Origin: Miltoncostaea sp050249835
Lineage (GTDB): Bacteria; Actinomycetota; Thermoleophilia; Miltoncostaeales; Miltoncostaeaceae
Direction: 5' to 3'
NCBI GenBank assembly: GCA_050249835.1
Contig: JBFWPT010000017.1
Coordinates: 1-64,000, forward strand
Length of the DNA stretch: 64,000 bases
The first letter of the stretch is position 1; each line of letters opens with the position of its first letter. Of the stretch, positions 25,171 through 33,516 are shown piece by piece. The position numbers were made by a program, and so were the translations under genes. Below the pieces are notes generated by a model. That model ran no database searches. It was not told where the DNA came from and saw nothing but the letters and a program-made list of their open reading frames with translations.

Positions 25171-25644
25171 GTGCCGTCCCAGCAGCAGGCGTACACATCG
25201 CCCGAGGCGCGAGGAGCCGCCCACCAGGTGACCACCGAGCTGCCCGACGTCGAGCTTGTCCTCCCCGCGGAGCCCGAGAGCGTGGCCCTCGCCCGCCAGA
25301 TGGTGCGCGGCATCCTCGACTCGCTCGGCTGGGGCGAGGAGAGCCGGACGGACATCTCGATCGCCGTCACCGAGGCCTGCACGAACTCCGTGCTGCACGC
25401 GTACCCCGACGACGAGGACGGCGAGTACGAGGTCCACGCCTGGGTGGACCCCGAGCGGCTCGTGGTGGCCGTGCGCGACCACGGCCAGGGGATCACGCCG
25501 CGCGTGCCCTCGCCGGCCGCGGGCCTCGGCCTGGGCGTGCCGCTCATGCTGGCCATCGGCGACGAGGTGTCGTTCGCGACCGAGGACGGGGTGACCGAGG
25601 TGCGCATGACGTTCAGCCGGACGTCGCGCCAGGAGGTCGGGTGA
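25171..25644 (+). CDS. rsbW: Anti-sigma factor/serine kinase, RsbW-like
   Basis: 157 aa with GHKL-type ATPase motifs: N-box 'AVTEACTNSVLHAY' and G-boxes 'VAVRDHGQGI' and 'GLGLGVPLMLAIGDEV'. It should bind and block the sigma factor and phosphorylate RsbV. I take GTG 25171 (GGAG 5 nt upstream); GTG 25228, which removes a 19-residue tail, is also possible. Its stop overlaps the next start by 4 bp. Confidence 0.88.
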   Translation: MPSQQQAYTSPEARGAAHQVTTELPDVELVLPAEPESVALARQMVRGILDSLGWGEESRTDISIAVTEACTNSVLHAYPDDEDGEYEVHAWVDPERLVVAVRDHGQGITPRVPSPAAGLGLGVPLMLAIGDEVSFATEDGVTEVRMTFSRTSRQEVG

Positions 25645-26021
25645 CCGGCGAGGCCGGGCGGCTCTGCGTCCGCAGCACGCCGCTGGGCCGTCCGGTGCTG
25701 GAGCGGCTCGTCGCGGCGCTTGCCGCGCGGGTGGACCTCCCGGTGGACCGCCTCGCCGACGCCCAGCTGGTGGCGTCGGCCGTCGCGGCGTCCGCGCCGC
25801 GCCACACGGCCGACGGCACCCTCCTGGTGGGGCTCGACGCCGAGGGCGCCGAGGTCGGCCTCGCGGTCGGCCCGTTGCGCGAGGGCAGCGGCGAGCAGGT
25901 CATCAACGACAGCCGGCTCCCCGGCGTCGGCACCGTCCTCGAGCGGCTCGTCGACGGCTGGACCGTCGTGAACGAGGGGGCCGGGGAGACGCTGCAACTC
26001 ACGATCGGGGCGGGCACCTAG
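25641..26021 (+). CDS. Degenerate RsbW-like protein coupled to rsbW
   Basis: 126 aa from a GTG overlapping the rsbW stop (GTGA). The order of secondary structure ('RPVLERLVAALAARVDLPVD', 'RLADAQLVASAVAA', 'GTLLVGLDAEGAEVGLAVGP', 'VLERLVDGWTVVNEGAG') resembles the RsbW ATPase fold, but the N-box Glu/Asn and both glycine boxes are missing. It cannot bind ATP in the usual way. It may act as a dimer partner or extra binding module for the switch. Fold assignment is by eye. Confidence 0.6.
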   Translation: MTGEAGRLCVRSTPLGRPVLERLVAALAARVDLPVDRLADAQLVASAVAASAPRHTADGTLLVGLDAEGAEVGLAVGPLREGSGEQVINDSRLPGVGTVLERLVDGWTVVNEGAGETLQLTIGAGT

Positions 26022-26040
26022 CCTGCCCGCGGGAGGCGCC

Positions 26041-27069
26041 GTGAGGCGACGGACGATGGTCGGGATCGGGGTGGTGGCGGCGCTCTGGGCGCTCCCCGAC
26101 CGGGACCGCCGCCGCGCCGCCCCCGCCCCCCCACCGCGCGCCCTGAGCGCGCCCGTGCCGCCGGAGGTCGCCGCCGGGCTGGGCGGAGCGGCGACGCCCG
26201 CGGCGCGCCCCGCGGCCTGGCGCCGTGCCATCGACCTGGTGGTCACCGCGGTGCGGACCGGCCTGAAGCGCAACGTCACCGACGTCGCCGCCGCCCTGGC
26301 CTACTACGGCTTCCTCGCCATCCCGGCCGTGCTCCTCGTGGCCGTGGGCGCTTTCGGCATCTTCGCCGGCGAGGACACGATCCAGAGCCTGCTCGACCGC
26401 CTGGAGGGGGTCGTCCCGGAGGCGGCGCTCACCCTCATCGGGGACTCGCTCACCCGGGTCACCGAGAGCAGCGGCGGCGGCCTGACGCTGGCCGTCGTCG
26501 GCCTGGTGCTGGCCGTCTGGACCGCCAGCGGGGCGATGTCGGCCCTCATGCGGGGCATGAACGCGGTCCACGGGCGCACCGAGGACCGGCCCTTCGCCAC
26601 GCAGCGGCTCACGGCGATCGCCCTGCTCGGCTGGACGCTCCTGGCGCTCGTGGTCTCCTTCGGCCTGATCGTGCTGGGGGCGCCGCTGTCGCGGGCGCTC
26701 GGCGAGGCGGTCGGCGCCGAGACCCTCGTCTCGTGGCTCTGGTGGGCGGCCCAGTGGCCGATCCTGGCCCTCGCCCTGCTCGTCGCGATCGCGGGGATCC
26801 TGCGGATCGGCCCGGTCGGGCCACCGGGCGCGAGGAGGGCGGTGCTCGCCGGCGCCGCCTTCGCCGTCGTCATGTCCGTCGCGGCGTCCGGACTGTTCGG
26901 GATCTACGTCTCGCGGTTCGGGTCCTACGGCGCCGCCTGGGGCTCCCTGTCGGCGGTGATCGTGATGCTGACCTGGCTCTGGCTCACGAGCCTGGCCGTC
27001 CTGCTCGGCTCGGAGGTCGAGGCCGAGGCGACCCGGCGCGCCGCGGCGGGGGCGTCCCGGGCCCCGTAG
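26041..27069 (+). CDS. YihY/BrkB-family inner-membrane protein
   Basis: 342 aa. After a ~65-residue Pro/Ala-rich cytoplasmic N terminus, the family core begins 'NVTDVAAALAYYGFLAIPAV' and six membrane segments follow, with the conserved 'VWTASGAMSALMRGMNAVHG' and the final 'YGAAWGSLSAVIVMLTWLWL'. The family was once called RNase BN in error; its real function is not settled. GTG start with GGGAGG 5 nt upstream. It starts 19 bp after the sigma module, so it may be in that operon. Confidence 0.9.
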   Translation: MRRRTMVGIGVVAALWALPDRDRRRAAPAPPPRALSAPVPPEVAAGLGGAATPAARPAAWRRAIDLVVTAVRTGLKRNVTDVAAALAYYGFLAIPAVLLVAVGAFGIFAGEDTIQSLLDRLEGVVPEAALTLIGDSLTRVTESSGGGLTLAVVGLVLAVWTASGAMSALMRGMNAVHGRTEDRPFATQRLTAIALLGWTLLALVVSFGLIVLGAPLSRALGEAVGAETLVSWLWWAAQWPILALALLVAIAGILRIGPVGPPGARRAVLAGAAFAVVMSVAASGLFGIYVSRFGSYGAAWGSLSAVIVMLTWLWLTSLAVLLGSEVEAEATRRAAAGASRAP

Positions 27070-27149
27070 GCGCGCTGCTATCCTCGCCCGCGGTGTGCCG
27101 GGAAGTCTGGTCGGCGAGCACCGGCCGACCCCTTCCACGGAGATGAGCG

Positions 27150-28526
27150 ATGCCCGACCCCGGCCCGCCGCAGGACACGACCCAGGGGATCCGCCCCCCG
27201 TGGTCGCGCACCGACCGCGCGGTACCGCGCCGGGTGCTGCGGCCCGTTCAGCAGTTCATGCGCCTGGAGGCCTCCGGCGGCATCGTCCTGCTCCTGGCCT
27301 CGATCGCGGCGCTCGTGTGGGCGAACGTGGCGACGGGCTCGTACGAGGACTTCTGGTCGACCGACCTGACCATCACCCTCGGGGACAGCACGTTCACCGA
27401 GGACCTCATGCACGTCGTGAACGACGGCCTCATGGTGATCTTCTTCCTGGTCGTCGGGCTGGAGGTCAAGCGTGAGCTGACCGTCGGCGAGCTCTCCACC
27501 CGCCAGGCGGCGCTGCTGCCGTTCTTCGCGGCCGTCGGCGGCATGGTGCTGCCGGCCCTGATCTACCTGGGCGTCATGGCCGGGGAGCCGGGCTCGGCCG
27601 GCTGGGGGATCCCGATGGCGACGGACGTCGCGTTCGCCCTCGCCGCGCTCGCGGCCCTCGGGTCGCGCGTGCCGACGAGCCTGGTGGCGTTCCTGCTCGG
27701 CGTGGCGGTGATCGACGACATCGGCGCCATCCTCGTCGTGGCCGTCTACTACACCGACACGATCACCCTGGGCTGGCTGGCGCTCGCGCTCGGGGCCCTC
27801 GCCCTCATGGCGCTCGCGGCGCGGCTGCAGGTGCGCTTCCTGGGCGTCTACGTGGTGCTCGGCCTCCTGGCCTGGTTCGCGACCCTGGAGTCGGGGGTCC
27901 ACGCGACCATCGCCGGCGTCGCCATCGGCCTGCTGACGCCGGTCCGGCCGTTCCAGGACCCCGCGGCGGTCTCGGCGGAGGCGGTGCGCATCGCCGAGGC
28001 GACCGACGACCACCCGGAGGACCCGGACGCGGACGCCGGCCAGTGGCGGCGGCTGTCGTGGCTCGCGCGGGAGGCCGTCTCGCCGCTCACGCGGGTCGAG
28101 CACGGGCTGCACCTGTGGTCGAGCTTCCTCGTCCTGCCGCTGTTCGCCCTGGCCAACGCCGGGATCGTGCTGGACTCCGGGTCGATCGACGCCGCCACCG
28201 AGACGCCCGTGACGCTCGCGGTGGTGCTCGGCCTGGTGGTGGGCAAGACGTTCGGGCTCACGCTCGGAGCGCTCGTCGCCGTGCGCCTCGGGCTGAGCGC
28301 GCTGCCGGCAGGCGTCACCTGGCGCCACATGCTGGGCGTCGGCGGCCTCGCCGGCATCGGCTTCACGGTGTCCCTGTTCATCACCGAGCTCGCCTTCGAC
28401 GACCCCGACACGGTCGCCGCGGCGAAGCTCGGCATCCTCGTCGGATCCATCGCGGCGGCCGTGATCGGCCTGACGCTGCTCGCCCTCGCCGCCCGGCGGC
28501 GGCCCGGCCCGGGGGTCAGTCCCTGA
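27150..28526 (+). CDS. nhaA: Na+/H+ antiporter NhaA (second of two)
   Basis: 458 aa, full length, from ATG 27150 (GGAGATGAG upstream). Motifs 'GLEVKRELTVGEL', 'MATDVAFALAALAALG' and 'AVIDDIGAI' hold the essential Asp pair. It is clearly paralogous to the copy at 2.7-4.1 kb, including the N-terminal 'SRTDRAVPRR' stretch. Two antiporters suggest tolerance to salt or alkaline pH. It ends with an 11-bp overlap with the convergent glycosidase gene. Confidence 0.95.
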   Translation: MPDPGPPQDTTQGIRPPWSRTDRAVPRRVLRPVQQFMRLEASGGIVLLLASIAALVWANVATGSYEDFWSTDLTITLGDSTFTEDLMHVVNDGLMVIFFLVVGLEVKRELTVGELSTRQAALLPFFAAVGGMVLPALIYLGVMAGEPGSAGWGIPMATDVAFALAALAALGSRVPTSLVAFLLGVAVIDDIGAILVVAVYYTDTITLGWLALALGALALMALAARLQVRFLGVYVVLGLLAWFATLESGVHATIAGVAIGLLTPVRPFQDPAAVSAEAVRIAEATDDHPEDPDADAGQWRRLSWLAREAVSPLTRVEHGLHLWSSFLVLPLFALANAGIVLDSGSIDAATETPVTLAVVLGLVVGKTFGLTLGALVAVRLGLSALPAGVTWRHMLGVGGLAGIGFTVSLFITELAFDDPDTVAAAKLGILVGSIAAAVIGLTLLALAARRRPGPGVSP

Positions 28527-29673
28527 GCTGGGCCCCGTCCTGCCCGCGGACGGCCTCCAGGAAGGCCTGGTAGCTCGGCTTCTCGGTGAGGTCCTCGCGC
28601 AGCAGCCCCGCCGGCCAGTTGGCGTTGTCCTGGAGGTTGAACCAGACGACGGCGCGGATCCGCTCGGTCTGGAGGGCGGGGACCTCCTCGTAGATCTGGG
28701 TGAGGTACTCGGCCTGCTCGTCCTCGGTCACGGCGGTCGTGCGGAACGGCGTCGTCTTCGTCGTGTACCCCGCCTCGGTGATGTAGAGGGGCAGGCCGGG
28801 GCGGAAGGCGTCGAGCTCGTCGAGGAACCTGCCGATGCTACTCCAGCTCGGCACCACCTCGGTGGGCTGCAGCGGGGGCTGGGCCGGGTAGATGTGCTGC
28901 GAGTAGGCGTCGAGCGGGATCTGGCGCTCCACCAGGCCGCGGACCCAGTCGATCGCCCCCACGCCGGTCGTCGTGGTGGAGCTGCGCGGGCCGCCCACCC
29001 CCGCGATCACGATCGCGTCCGGGTTGGCCTCCTTGATGGCCGGGTACGCGGCCTTCGCCATGTCGGCGTAGTTGTCGAGCGACACCGGCTCGTCGCCCTC
29101 GAACTGCGGCTTCAGGAAACCGGGCAGGTTCGGCTCGTTCCAGATCTCGAAGCGCCGCACCTCGGGCAGGGTCTCGCCGCCGGCGGACACCTGGTCGCCG
29201 CGGTAGCGCGTGGCGAGGGCGGCCATGTAGTCGGCGAACGCCTCGGGGTCCGGGGCGAGGGTGTTGGGGACGACGCCCGGCTCCGTGACGCCGCCGGTCG
29301 CCCACGCCGGCGGGTTGTAGGAGGAGACGATCGGGGTGACGCCGCGCTCGGCCAGGCCGAGCATGATGAGGTCGGCGCGGGACCAGTCGTAGGCGGGGTC
29401 GGCCGGGTTGCGCGGGTCCGCCGGCTCCGACGGGGCGATCTGGGCCCAGTGCAGGTCGACGCGCGTGGTGGTGACCCCCGTGTCCCCGATCAGGTCGAGG
29501 CGGGCCGGGATGGTCTCGATGGGATCGACCGGCAGGTGGTCGTCCTGCACGGCGATGATGGCGCCGGGCGGCTCGGTCGCGTCGTCGCCCGAGAGCACCA
29601 CGGCCCCCGTCACGACGACCACGGCGAGCACCACGGCCACGAGTCCCACGATCACGCGCGTACGGCTGCGCAT
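28516..29673 (-). CDS. Secreted or anchored glycoside hydrolase, clan GH-A (GH39/GH5-like)
   Basis: 385 aa from ATG 29673 with GGAGGGAGAG upstream. An N-terminal hydrophobic segment (about 7-28) acts as a signal or anchor. The TIM barrel has the clan-A acid/base Glu180 in 'EIWNEPNLPG' and the nucleophile Glu300 in 'PLYITEAGY', with 'TTTRVDLHWAQI' and 'SSYNPPAWAT' on the way. Both catalytic acids are present, so it should be active on a beta-linked glycan, but the substrate is not clear. It lies next to another glycosidase-like gene, 14 bp away on the same strand. Confidence 0.85.
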   Translation of the reverse strand: MRSRTRVIVGLVAVVLAVVVVTGAVVLSGDDATEPPGAIIAVQDDHLPVDPIETIPARLDLIGDTGVTTTRVDLHWAQIAPSEPADPRNPADPAYDWSRADLIMLGLAERGVTPIVSSYNPPAWATGGVTEPGVVPNTLAPDPEAFADYMAALATRYRGDQVSAGGETLPEVRRFEIWNEPNLPGFLKPQFEGDEPVSLDNYADMAKAAYPAIKEANPDAIVIAGVGGPRSSTTTTGVGAIDWVRGLVERQIPLDAYSQHIYPAQPPLQPTEVVPSWSSIGRFLDELDAFRPGLPLYITEAGYTTKTTPFRTTAVTEDEQAEYLTQIYEEVPALQTERIRAVVWFNLQDNANWPAGLLREDLTEKPSYQAFLEAVRGQDGAQLRD

Positions 29674-29687
29674 CCGCTCTCCCTCCG

Positions 29688-31679
29688 TCACAGTCCGGCA
29701 CGGGCCGCGGCCGGGGGCACGGCGCCCTCCCACGGCTCGCGGGCCGGGTCGGGGTCGCCGGGCAGCCGGTACGACCACGCCGGGTGGTCCAGCGATCCGC
29801 CCGCCCACGCGTGCACCGCGCGGACGAGGCGGACCAGGTCGATGGGGTCGTCCAGCACCCCGGGCGCCATGGGGTCGGCCGCGAAGGCCAGCACCCGCCC
29901 GGCGCCGACGCGCCGCGCGATGACGGCGGGCGCCCCGTCGATGAAGCGGGCGACCACGTCGGCGCCCGCGGGCAGGGACGCGAAGGCGCGGCGCCGGGAC
30001 GAGTCGATCGGCACGCTGAGCAGGTCGTCGGGGGCGTTCGCCCCGAGGGCGCCGGGCTGCACCTCCAGCATCGAGCCGGTGCGCACCGGGCCGAGCGGCG
30101 CCCCCACGAGCTCGTCGCGGACCGCGGTGAGCGACGCCCCCTGCGGCGTCCGCGTGAACGCGTCGGGGTCGGTCACGATCAGCGTGCCGCCGGCGCGCAC
30201 CCACGCGGCGAGCGCGGCGGCGACCGGGGCGTCCAGGGTCTCGGCCCGCGGCAGCCAGATCGACTTCGCGGCCGCCAGGCGGGCCGGCTCGCGCAGCAGG
30301 CGCGTGTCCGCGTCGAACGAGAAGGCTCCGCCGCCCAGCTCCCCGAGCAGCGCGTAGGTGGTGTAGAGCTCGTCGCCGGTGGTGCGGTACCGGACGTTGC
30401 CGGCCCGGTGCGGCTGGCCCTGGCCCTCGCTCGCGGTCGCGTAGAGCACGAGGTGCTCCGGGTCCGTGGGCGGCGCCGGCAGGCGGGCCCCGCGGACGGC
30501 GCTCGCGACGGCGAGCATGCCGTCGTAGAGGCGCCGGTTGGTGAAGCGCGGGTTGTCGGAGGCGAAGAAGGACAGGTCCGTCGCCCCGGCGCGCAGCGCC
30601 TGCGCCGACCACGTCCAGAGGTCGCCCACCACCGGCTGGTACCGCGAGTACTCGAACGCCTGGACGATGATCCGTGTGCGCTTCCCGCTCAGGTCCGAGA
30701 GCAGCTTGGCCCCGAAGCCCGGGTTGTAGCGGCCCCGGCCGGCGCGGTCGCGCTCGGGGAAGCTCACGTACGGGTCGGCCTCGGCCACGTCGGCGAGCGA
30801 CGCGAGGCGCGTGTAGTCCCAGGGGATGAAGCCGTCGATGAAGCCGTAGTCGTTCGGGCTGTAGACCGCCGACGGGTCGAGCCGCTTGATCAGGCGCGCC
30901 TGCTCGGCCTTCATCCCGAAGAAGCGGTTGCCCGAGAAGCGGCTCCAGGCGAGCTGGTCGAGGCCGGCGCGGACCGCGCGGCTCGGGCGGGAGGCGGGAT
31001 CGGGCAGGCGGCGGCCGGTCGCGGCGCGGAACTGGCGGGCCAGGCCGCGCCCGAACGCCGACTGGCGGGCCCGTCCGCGCGGGATGATCGTGACCGGCTC
31101 GTCGCTGCCGGTGTACATGTTCACGATGCCCCGGTTGCGCACCCTCGGCACGATGCGGCGGATCTCACGCAGCGCGGCGCGCCGGTAGGCCGGGTCGAGC
31201 AGCGACAGGCGCCGCGTGTAGGCGGTCTCGGCGGCCGTCGGGTCGGAGACGGTCGCGCCCCGGTCCAGGGCGCGCCGGGCGGCCCACACCTCCAGCGCCA
31301 CGTCCCACCTCAGCCCGGTCCTCAGGTTCTGGGCGCGGAACCGCGCCGGCGTGCGCCAGCCGACCGGCTCCAGCGGGCTCAGGGGCAGCGGCGGGAAGGG
31401 CAGCGCGCTGGGGCCGCTGAACCAGAGGCCGTTGCGGCCGGCCTCGTCCAGGATGCCGTCCACGGTGCGGTACCAGGTCCGCGGGGCGATGAGCGGCCGC
31501 CCGCGGTCCGGGTTCCAGCGGGGCAGCTCGTTCTGGTTGAGCTCGTGGCCCCAGGAGGAGACGGTCCCGGCGGGCCGGTCACCGGTCGCGGGTGCCGCGG
31601 AGGCTGCGCCCGCGGCGGCGAGGACGACGGCCGCGACGGCGAGCGTGGACGGGAGGCGGGGCACGGGCGCGCCCATCAT
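29688..31679 (-). CDS. Secreted glycoside-hydrolase-like protein (GH42/beta-galactosidase fold)
   Basis: 663 aa from ATG 31679. Signal peptide about 1-28 ('STLAVAAVVLAAAGAASA'). The first ~420 residues look like a TIM barrel ('GRNGLWFSGPSALPFPPLP', 'VNMYTGSDEPVTII', 'YSPNDYGFIDGFIPWDYTRL'). The rest has a class-I glutamine-amidotransferase-like or trimerisation fold ('AALAAWVRAGGTLIVTDPDA', 'VGAGRVLAFAADPMAPG') as in GH42 enzymes. I cannot confirm the catalytic pair. An alternative ATG at 31724 would nearly touch the divergent start, so I prefer 31679. Likely co-transcribed with the GH gene downstream. Confidence 0.7.
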   Translation of the reverse strand: MMGAPVPRLPSTLAVAAVVLAAAGAASAAPATGDRPAGTVSSWGHELNQNELPRWNPDRGRPLIAPRTWYRTVDGILDEAGRNGLWFSGPSALPFPPLPLSPLEPVGWRTPARFRAQNLRTGLRWDVALEVWAARRALDRGATVSDPTAAETAYTRRLSLLDPAYRRAALREIRRIVPRVRNRGIVNMYTGSDEPVTIIPRGRARQSAFGRGLARQFRAATGRRLPDPASRPSRAVRAGLDQLAWSRFSGNRFFGMKAEQARLIKRLDPSAVYSPNDYGFIDGFIPWDYTRLASLADVAEADPYVSFPERDRAGRGRYNPGFGAKLLSDLSGKRTRIIVQAFEYSRYQPVVGDLWTWSAQALRAGATDLSFFASDNPRFTNRRLYDGMLAVASAVRGARLPAPPTDPEHLVLYATASEGQGQPHRAGNVRYRTTGDELYTTYALLGELGGGAFSFDADTRLLREPARLAAAKSIWLPRAETLDAPVAAALAAWVRAGGTLIVTDPDAFTRTPQGASLTAVRDELVGAPLGPVRTGSMLEVQPGALGANAPDDLLSVPIDSSRRRAFASLPAGADVVARFIDGAPAVIARRVGAGRVLAFAADPMAPGVLDDPIDLVRLVRAVHAWAGGSLDHPAWSYRLPGDPDPAREPWEGAVPPAAARAGL

Positions 31680-31730
31680 GCCGGTGCCGGTGGACGCCCT
31701 CAAACGGCGCCGGTCCGGCATCATGCCCCC

Positions 31731-32351
31731 ATGAGGGATTGGCGCCGGGGCCTGATCGCCACGGCCGCCGCGGCGGCGGTGGCCGCCGGGGCGGCCGCCT
31801 GCGGCGGCGGTGACGACGGCACCGGGGACGCCGGCAGCGCGCCGCCCCCGGCCACCACGGCGCCCGCCGCGAGCGCCCCCGCGGCGACGACCGCCCCGGA
31901 GCCACGGCCCGCCCCGCGGCCCCGGGCCCTCCCCGGCCTCCCGGCGTGGACGGCGGGATTCGCGCGCTGGGACACCCTCAACAGCGCGCCGATCCCCCAG
32001 GACTCCGCCCAGACGCAGCGGGTCGGGTTCGACGCCCACTCGTCGGTCAAGGACGTCTACGTGCGCCTGCCCGCCGGGGCCTCGCGGCCGGCGGCGGGCG
32101 AGCCCTGGCCGGACGGCACCGACATCCTCAAGGCCGGGCGGCGCGACGGGGCGGTGGTGCTCATCGCGGTGATGCGGAAGGTCGCCGGGTCGGACCCGGA
32201 CCACGGCGACTGGGAGTTCCGCGAGTGGCTGCGCGACAGCGCCGGTGAGGACTTCGCCACGGAGGCGCGCCTCACCGGCGCCACGTGCTGGGGGTGTCAC
32301 GCCACGGCCGCGGAGACCGACTGGGTGTTCACCCCCGACGAGGGGCCCTAG
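31731..32351 (+). CDS. Cytochrome P460-like haem lipoprotein
   Basis: 206 aa. N-terminal signal with a lipobox-like AAAC at about residue 23, then a Pro/Ala/Thr-rich linker. The domain after ~residue 70 matches cytochrome P460: 'DVYVRLPAG', 'WPDGTDILKAGRRDG', 'LIAVMRKVAG', 'HGDWEFREWL', then the c-type haem motif Cys186-Trp-Gly-Cys-His190 ('CWGCH') and 'ETDWVFT'. P460 proteins of nitrifiers oxidise hydroxylamine or bind NO through a Lys-crosslinked haem; here no Lys is obvious at the equivalent place, so function is open. Probably attached to the outer face of the membrane. Confidence 0.8.
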   Translation: MRDWRRGLIATAAAAAVAAGAAACGGGDDGTGDAGSAPPPATTAPAASAPAATTAPEPRPAPRPRALPGLPAWTAGFARWDTLNSAPIPQDSAQTQRVGFDAHSSVKDVYVRLPAGASRPAAGEPWPDGTDILKAGRRDGAVVLIAVMRKVAGSDPDHGDWEFREWLRDSAGEDFATEARLTGATCWGCHATAAETDWVFTPDEGP

Positions 32352-32361
32352 GACCTACTCG

Positions 32362-33516
32362 TCAGACCTTGGCGTAGGCCTCGATCAGGATCTTCGCCAC
32401 CTCGGGGCGGGTGAACTCGACCGGCGGGATCTCGCCGCGGTCCAGCATCTCCCGCACCTTGGTGCCCGACAGGAACACCCGCTGCTCCGGGGTGGAGGGC
32501 GAGGTCTTGGTGGTCGCCATCCCGCCGGTGAGGTTGCACCAGAACGAGTGCTCGAACATCACCGGGGTGATGGCGAGCTCGTCGCGCGAGATGTCGTCGA
32601 AGATGTGCTGCGCGTCGTAGGTGCCGTAGTAGTTCCCGACGCCGGCGTGGTCGCGGCCCACGATGAAGTGGGTGCAGCCGTAGTTCTGGCGCAGGATCGC
32701 GTGCAGCACCGCCTCGCGCGGGCCGGCGTACCGCATGGCGGCCGGCAGCACGCCGAGCACCACCCGCTCCTTGGGGTAGTAGCCCTCGATCAGCACCTCG
32801 TAGCAGCGCATCCGCACGTCGGCGGGGATGTCGTCGCTCTTGGTCTCGCCGACCAGCGGGTGCAGGAACAGGCCGTCCACTGTCTCCAGGGCGACCTTGG
32901 TGATGTACTCGTGCGCCCGGTGGATCGGGTTGCGGGTCTGGAAGCCGACGACGGTCGACCAGCCGCGGGCGTCGAACTCGGCGCGCGAGGCGGCCGGGTC
33001 GAGCAGGAAGGGCACGGCGCCCGGGTCGAGCGGCATCCGGGCCGCGACCCGGACCGGCCCGGCAAGGGCCGTGGTGCCGTGGGCGTAGAGGGAGGCGACG
33101 CCGGGGTGGGCGTCGTCCTCGGTCCCGTACACGAGGCGCGCCTCGCGGACCGGGTCCATCTCGAAGCGCTCGGTGACCTGGAGGACGCCGAGGAAGCGGC
33201 CGTCACCGTCGACGAGCTCCACCTCGTCGGCGGAGCCCACGCCCTCCAGCTCGTCCGGCTGCACTCCCAGCGTGACCGGGACGGACCAGGCGAGGCCGTT
33301 CGGCAGGCGCATGCCGGAGATGACGGACTCGTACTCCGCCTTGCCCATGAAGCCCTCGAGGGGCGACAGGGCGCCGACGGCGATCAGGTCGAGGTCGGCC
33401 TGCTGACGGGCGGACAGCGTGACGCGGGGGCGGTTGCCGCCCTCGTCGAGGGACTCGTCCAGGCGGTTGACCAGGACTCCGCCGTGGGGCGCGATGGGGC
33501 CGGGCGTCGCGGCCAT
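32362..33516 (-). CDS. sat: Sulfate adenylyltransferase (ATP sulfurylase, Sat type)
   Basis: 384 aa. Makes adenylyl sulfate (APS) from ATP and sulfate. The active-site motifs 'QTRNPIHRAHEY' and 'GRDHAGVGNYYG' and the later 'PVMFEHSFWCNLTGGMATTK' with 'LSGTKVREML' are intact. There is no APS kinase domain. It is the last gene of a three-gene unit: the ComA stop and its ATG share one base (TGATG), so it is translationally coupled to phosphosulfolactate synthase. This coupling argues for a dedicated sulfonate route rather than general cysteine synthesis. Confidence 0.95.
   Translation of the reverse strand: MAATPGPIAPHGGVLVNRLDESLDEGGNRPRVTLSARQQADLDLIAVGALSPLEGFMGKAEYESVISGMRLPNGLAWSVPVTLGVQPDELEGVGSADEVELVDGDGRFLGVLQVTERFEMDPVREARLVYGTEDDAHPGVASLYAHGTTALAGPVRVAARMPLDPGAVPFLLDPAASRAEFDARGWSTVVGFQTRNPIHRAHEYITKVALETVDGLFLHPLVGETKSDDIPADVRMRCYEVLIEGYYPKERVVLGVLPAAMRYAGPREAVLHAILRQNYGCTHFIVGRDHAGVGNYYGTYDAQHIFDDISRDELAITPVMFEHSFWCNLTGGMATTKTSPSTPEQRVFLSGTKVREMLDRGEIPPVEFTRPEVAKILIEAYAKV

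Noticed and set aside
31719..31727. Upstream ATGs for the GH42-like protein
   Set aside because: They would place the start within a few bases of the divergent P460 start and leave no room for promoters; the ATG at 31679 precedes a good signal peptide.
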